A DNA stretch of 64,000 nucleotides, from contig OX465596.1 in NCBI GenBank assembly GCA_950022295.1, forward strand, positions 121,748,501-121,812,500, read 5' to 3'. Below the pieces are notes generated by a model. The model was not told the origin of the DNA, searched no databases, and worked only from the letters and a program-made list of their open reading frames with translations. This DNA comes from Bromus sterilis. Its lineage: Eukaryota > Streptophyta > Magnoliopsida > Poales > Poaceae. A program made the position numbers and the translations under genes. Shown in pieces: positions 62,973-64,000 of the stretch. How positions within the stretch are numbered: the stretch's first letter is position 1; the number at the start of each line of letters is the position of its first letter.

Positions 62973-64000
62973 TTAAATGCATGAAAAATAGCAAATGAAG
63001 TCAGAAAGGGTTGAAATTTTAGCATGTGGCTTTGAATGATGCATATTAAATGCACAAAATGTCTTGAGTTCAAATAAGTTTAGAAAAATTAAATGCCTTT
63101 GTAACAGATGAGTTTTCGTCTGAAACCCTCGTACTTCAAAAGAGATGGTCAAGTTTGTACACGAAGTGCATCCACCATTTTCCGTAACCCTCTCAACTTT
63201 TGCACACATGTTATGTGGGTCAAATGATTATACCATGCCAAGTTTCAACCTTTCCTGAGTTTAGTTGTAGTGCTTTCCAATTTCAGGGTCATTTAGCTCA
63301 AAATAAATCATTAAATGCATGAAAAATAGCAAATGAAGTCAGAAAGGGTTGAAATTTTAGCATGTGGCTTTGAATGATGCATATTGAACGCACAAAAAGT
63401 TTTGAGTTCAAATAAGTTTAGAAAAATGAAATGCCTTAGTAATAGATGATTTTTCGTCTGAAACCCTCGTACTTCGAAAGAGATGGTCCAGTTTGTACAC
63501 GAAGTGCATCCACCTTTTTCCGTAACCCTCTCAACTTTTGCACACATGTTATGTGGGTCAAATGATGATACCATGCCAAGTTTCAACCTTTCCTGAATTT
63601 AGTTGTAGTGCTTTCCAATTTCAGGGTCATTTAGCCCAAATAAATCATTAAATGCATGAAAAATAGCAAATGAAGTCAGAAAGGGTTGAAATTTTAGCAT
63701 GTGGCTTTGAATGATGGATATTGAACGCACCAAAAATCTTGAGTTCAAAGAAGTTTAGAAAAATGAAATGCCTTTGTAACAGATGAGTTTTCGCCTGAAA
63801 CCATCGTACTTCGAAAGAGATGGTCCAGTTTGTACACGAAGTGCATCCAGCTTTTGTCGTAACCCTCTCAACTTTTGCACACATGTTATGTGGGTCAAAT
63901 GTTCATACCATGCCAAGTTTCAACTTTTTCTGAGTTTAGTTGTAGTGCTTTCCAATTTCAGGGTCATTTAGCCCAAAATAAATCATTAAATGCATGAAAA
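62973..64000 (+). repeat. HOR unit copy 3, truncated by the window edge
   Basis: The first three monomers of the same unit appear in order: ATATTAAATGCACAAAATG, AGTAATAGATGATTT and GATGGATATTGAACG. The third monomer has GAAGTCAGAAAG and CGAAAGAGATGG, where copies 1 and 2 have GAAATCAGAAAG and CGAATGAGATGG. It therefore matches the older 52,171 type at these two sites. The array continues past the right edge. Confidence 0.85.

Larger units (their letters stand above)
1..64000 (+). repeat. 338-bp satellite DNA array filling the window
   Basis: About 189 tandem monomers of 338 bp (often 337) run head to tail with no inversion and no interruption. Landmarks recur in fixed order in every unit: CCGTAACCCTCTCAACTT, ATGTTATGTGGGTCAAAT, a TTTCAGGGTCATTTAGC or TTTTAGGGTCATTTAGC block, CATTAAATGCATGAAAAA, GAAGTCAGAAAGGGTTGAAA, GAGTTCAAAGAAGTTTAG and CTTCGAAAGAGATGGTC. 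The monomer is about 36% GC. By eye, most monomers differ from each other at a few to about ten percent of positions, while HOR copies are nearly identical. Both edges cut through monomers, so the array is longer than the window. It is probably plant heterochromatin; centromeric, knob and subtelomeric positions are all possible. I cannot assign a named satellite family. Confidence 0.98.

Noticed and set aside
1..64000. CRISPR array
   Set aside because: The repeat unit is 338 bp of continuous satellite with no short direct repeats separated by unique spacers and no cas genes.
1..64000. Ribosomal DNA spacer or 5S rDNA array
   Set aside because: No 5S, 18S or 28S rRNA sequence or RNA polymerase III internal promoter pattern is recognisable in the monomer, although 338 bp would be a possible 5S unit size.
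1..64000. Assignment to a named grass satellite (for example a rice, maize or rye family)
   Set aside because: The general style is similar, but I could not match the monomer to any family consensus I can recall with confidence. A BLAST search against Repbase or PlantSat would decide it.
1..64000. Hidden gene, toxin, phage or defence system within the array
   Set aside because: Every part of the window is accounted for by satellite monomers; no stretch longer than a few bases departs from the repeat.

Overview
The whole 64 kb window is one uninterrupted head-to-tail satellite DNA array. The monomer is 338 bp, with 337-bp and shorter deletion variants, so the window holds about 189 monomers, all in the same orientation. 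One monomer counted by hand has 123 G/C in 338 bp (36% GC). Both window edges fall inside the array, so it continues on both sides. I see no protein-coding gene, tRNA, rRNA, transposable element, telomere repeat tract or single-copy sequence.

An array of this size and monomer length points to a eukaryotic nuclear chromosome, most likely a plant, in pericentromeric, centromeric, knob or subtelomeric heterochromatin. The style of the monomer reminds me of grass satellites, but I cannot match it to a named family from memory. The species and chromosomal position are inference.

The structure lies in the higher-order organisation. Tracking diagnostic variants shows a chain of higher-order repeat (HOR) regimes: a 3-mer (1,014 bp) at 1-2,930; an irregular mosaic at 2,931-15,035; a 7-mer (2,366 bp) at 15,036-21,680; a 5-mer (1,689 bp, three copies) at 21,680-26,746; a patchwork from 26 to 42 kb containing a 4-mer (1,349 bp), a 9-mer (3,037 bp) and a 6-mer (2,024 bp), with long-range duplicates 11.8, 12.5 and 13.8 kb apart; then an 11-mer regime (about 3,713 bp) from about 42.4 kb with a local 3-mer expansion; and a 12/13-mer regime (4,051 or 4,388 bp) from 54.5 kb to the right edge. 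This is the pattern expected from repeated unequal exchange and gene conversion at several unit sizes.

A roughly 78-92-codon open frame recurs on the minus strand in most monomers, and a 62-codon frame recurs on the plus strand in some. These are by-products of a homogenised repeat and are not annotated as genes. The most unusual local signal is a fixed-length 10-bp A/T block in one monomer subtype. Its A-to-T boundary moves between otherwise near-identical HOR copies while the total length does not change.
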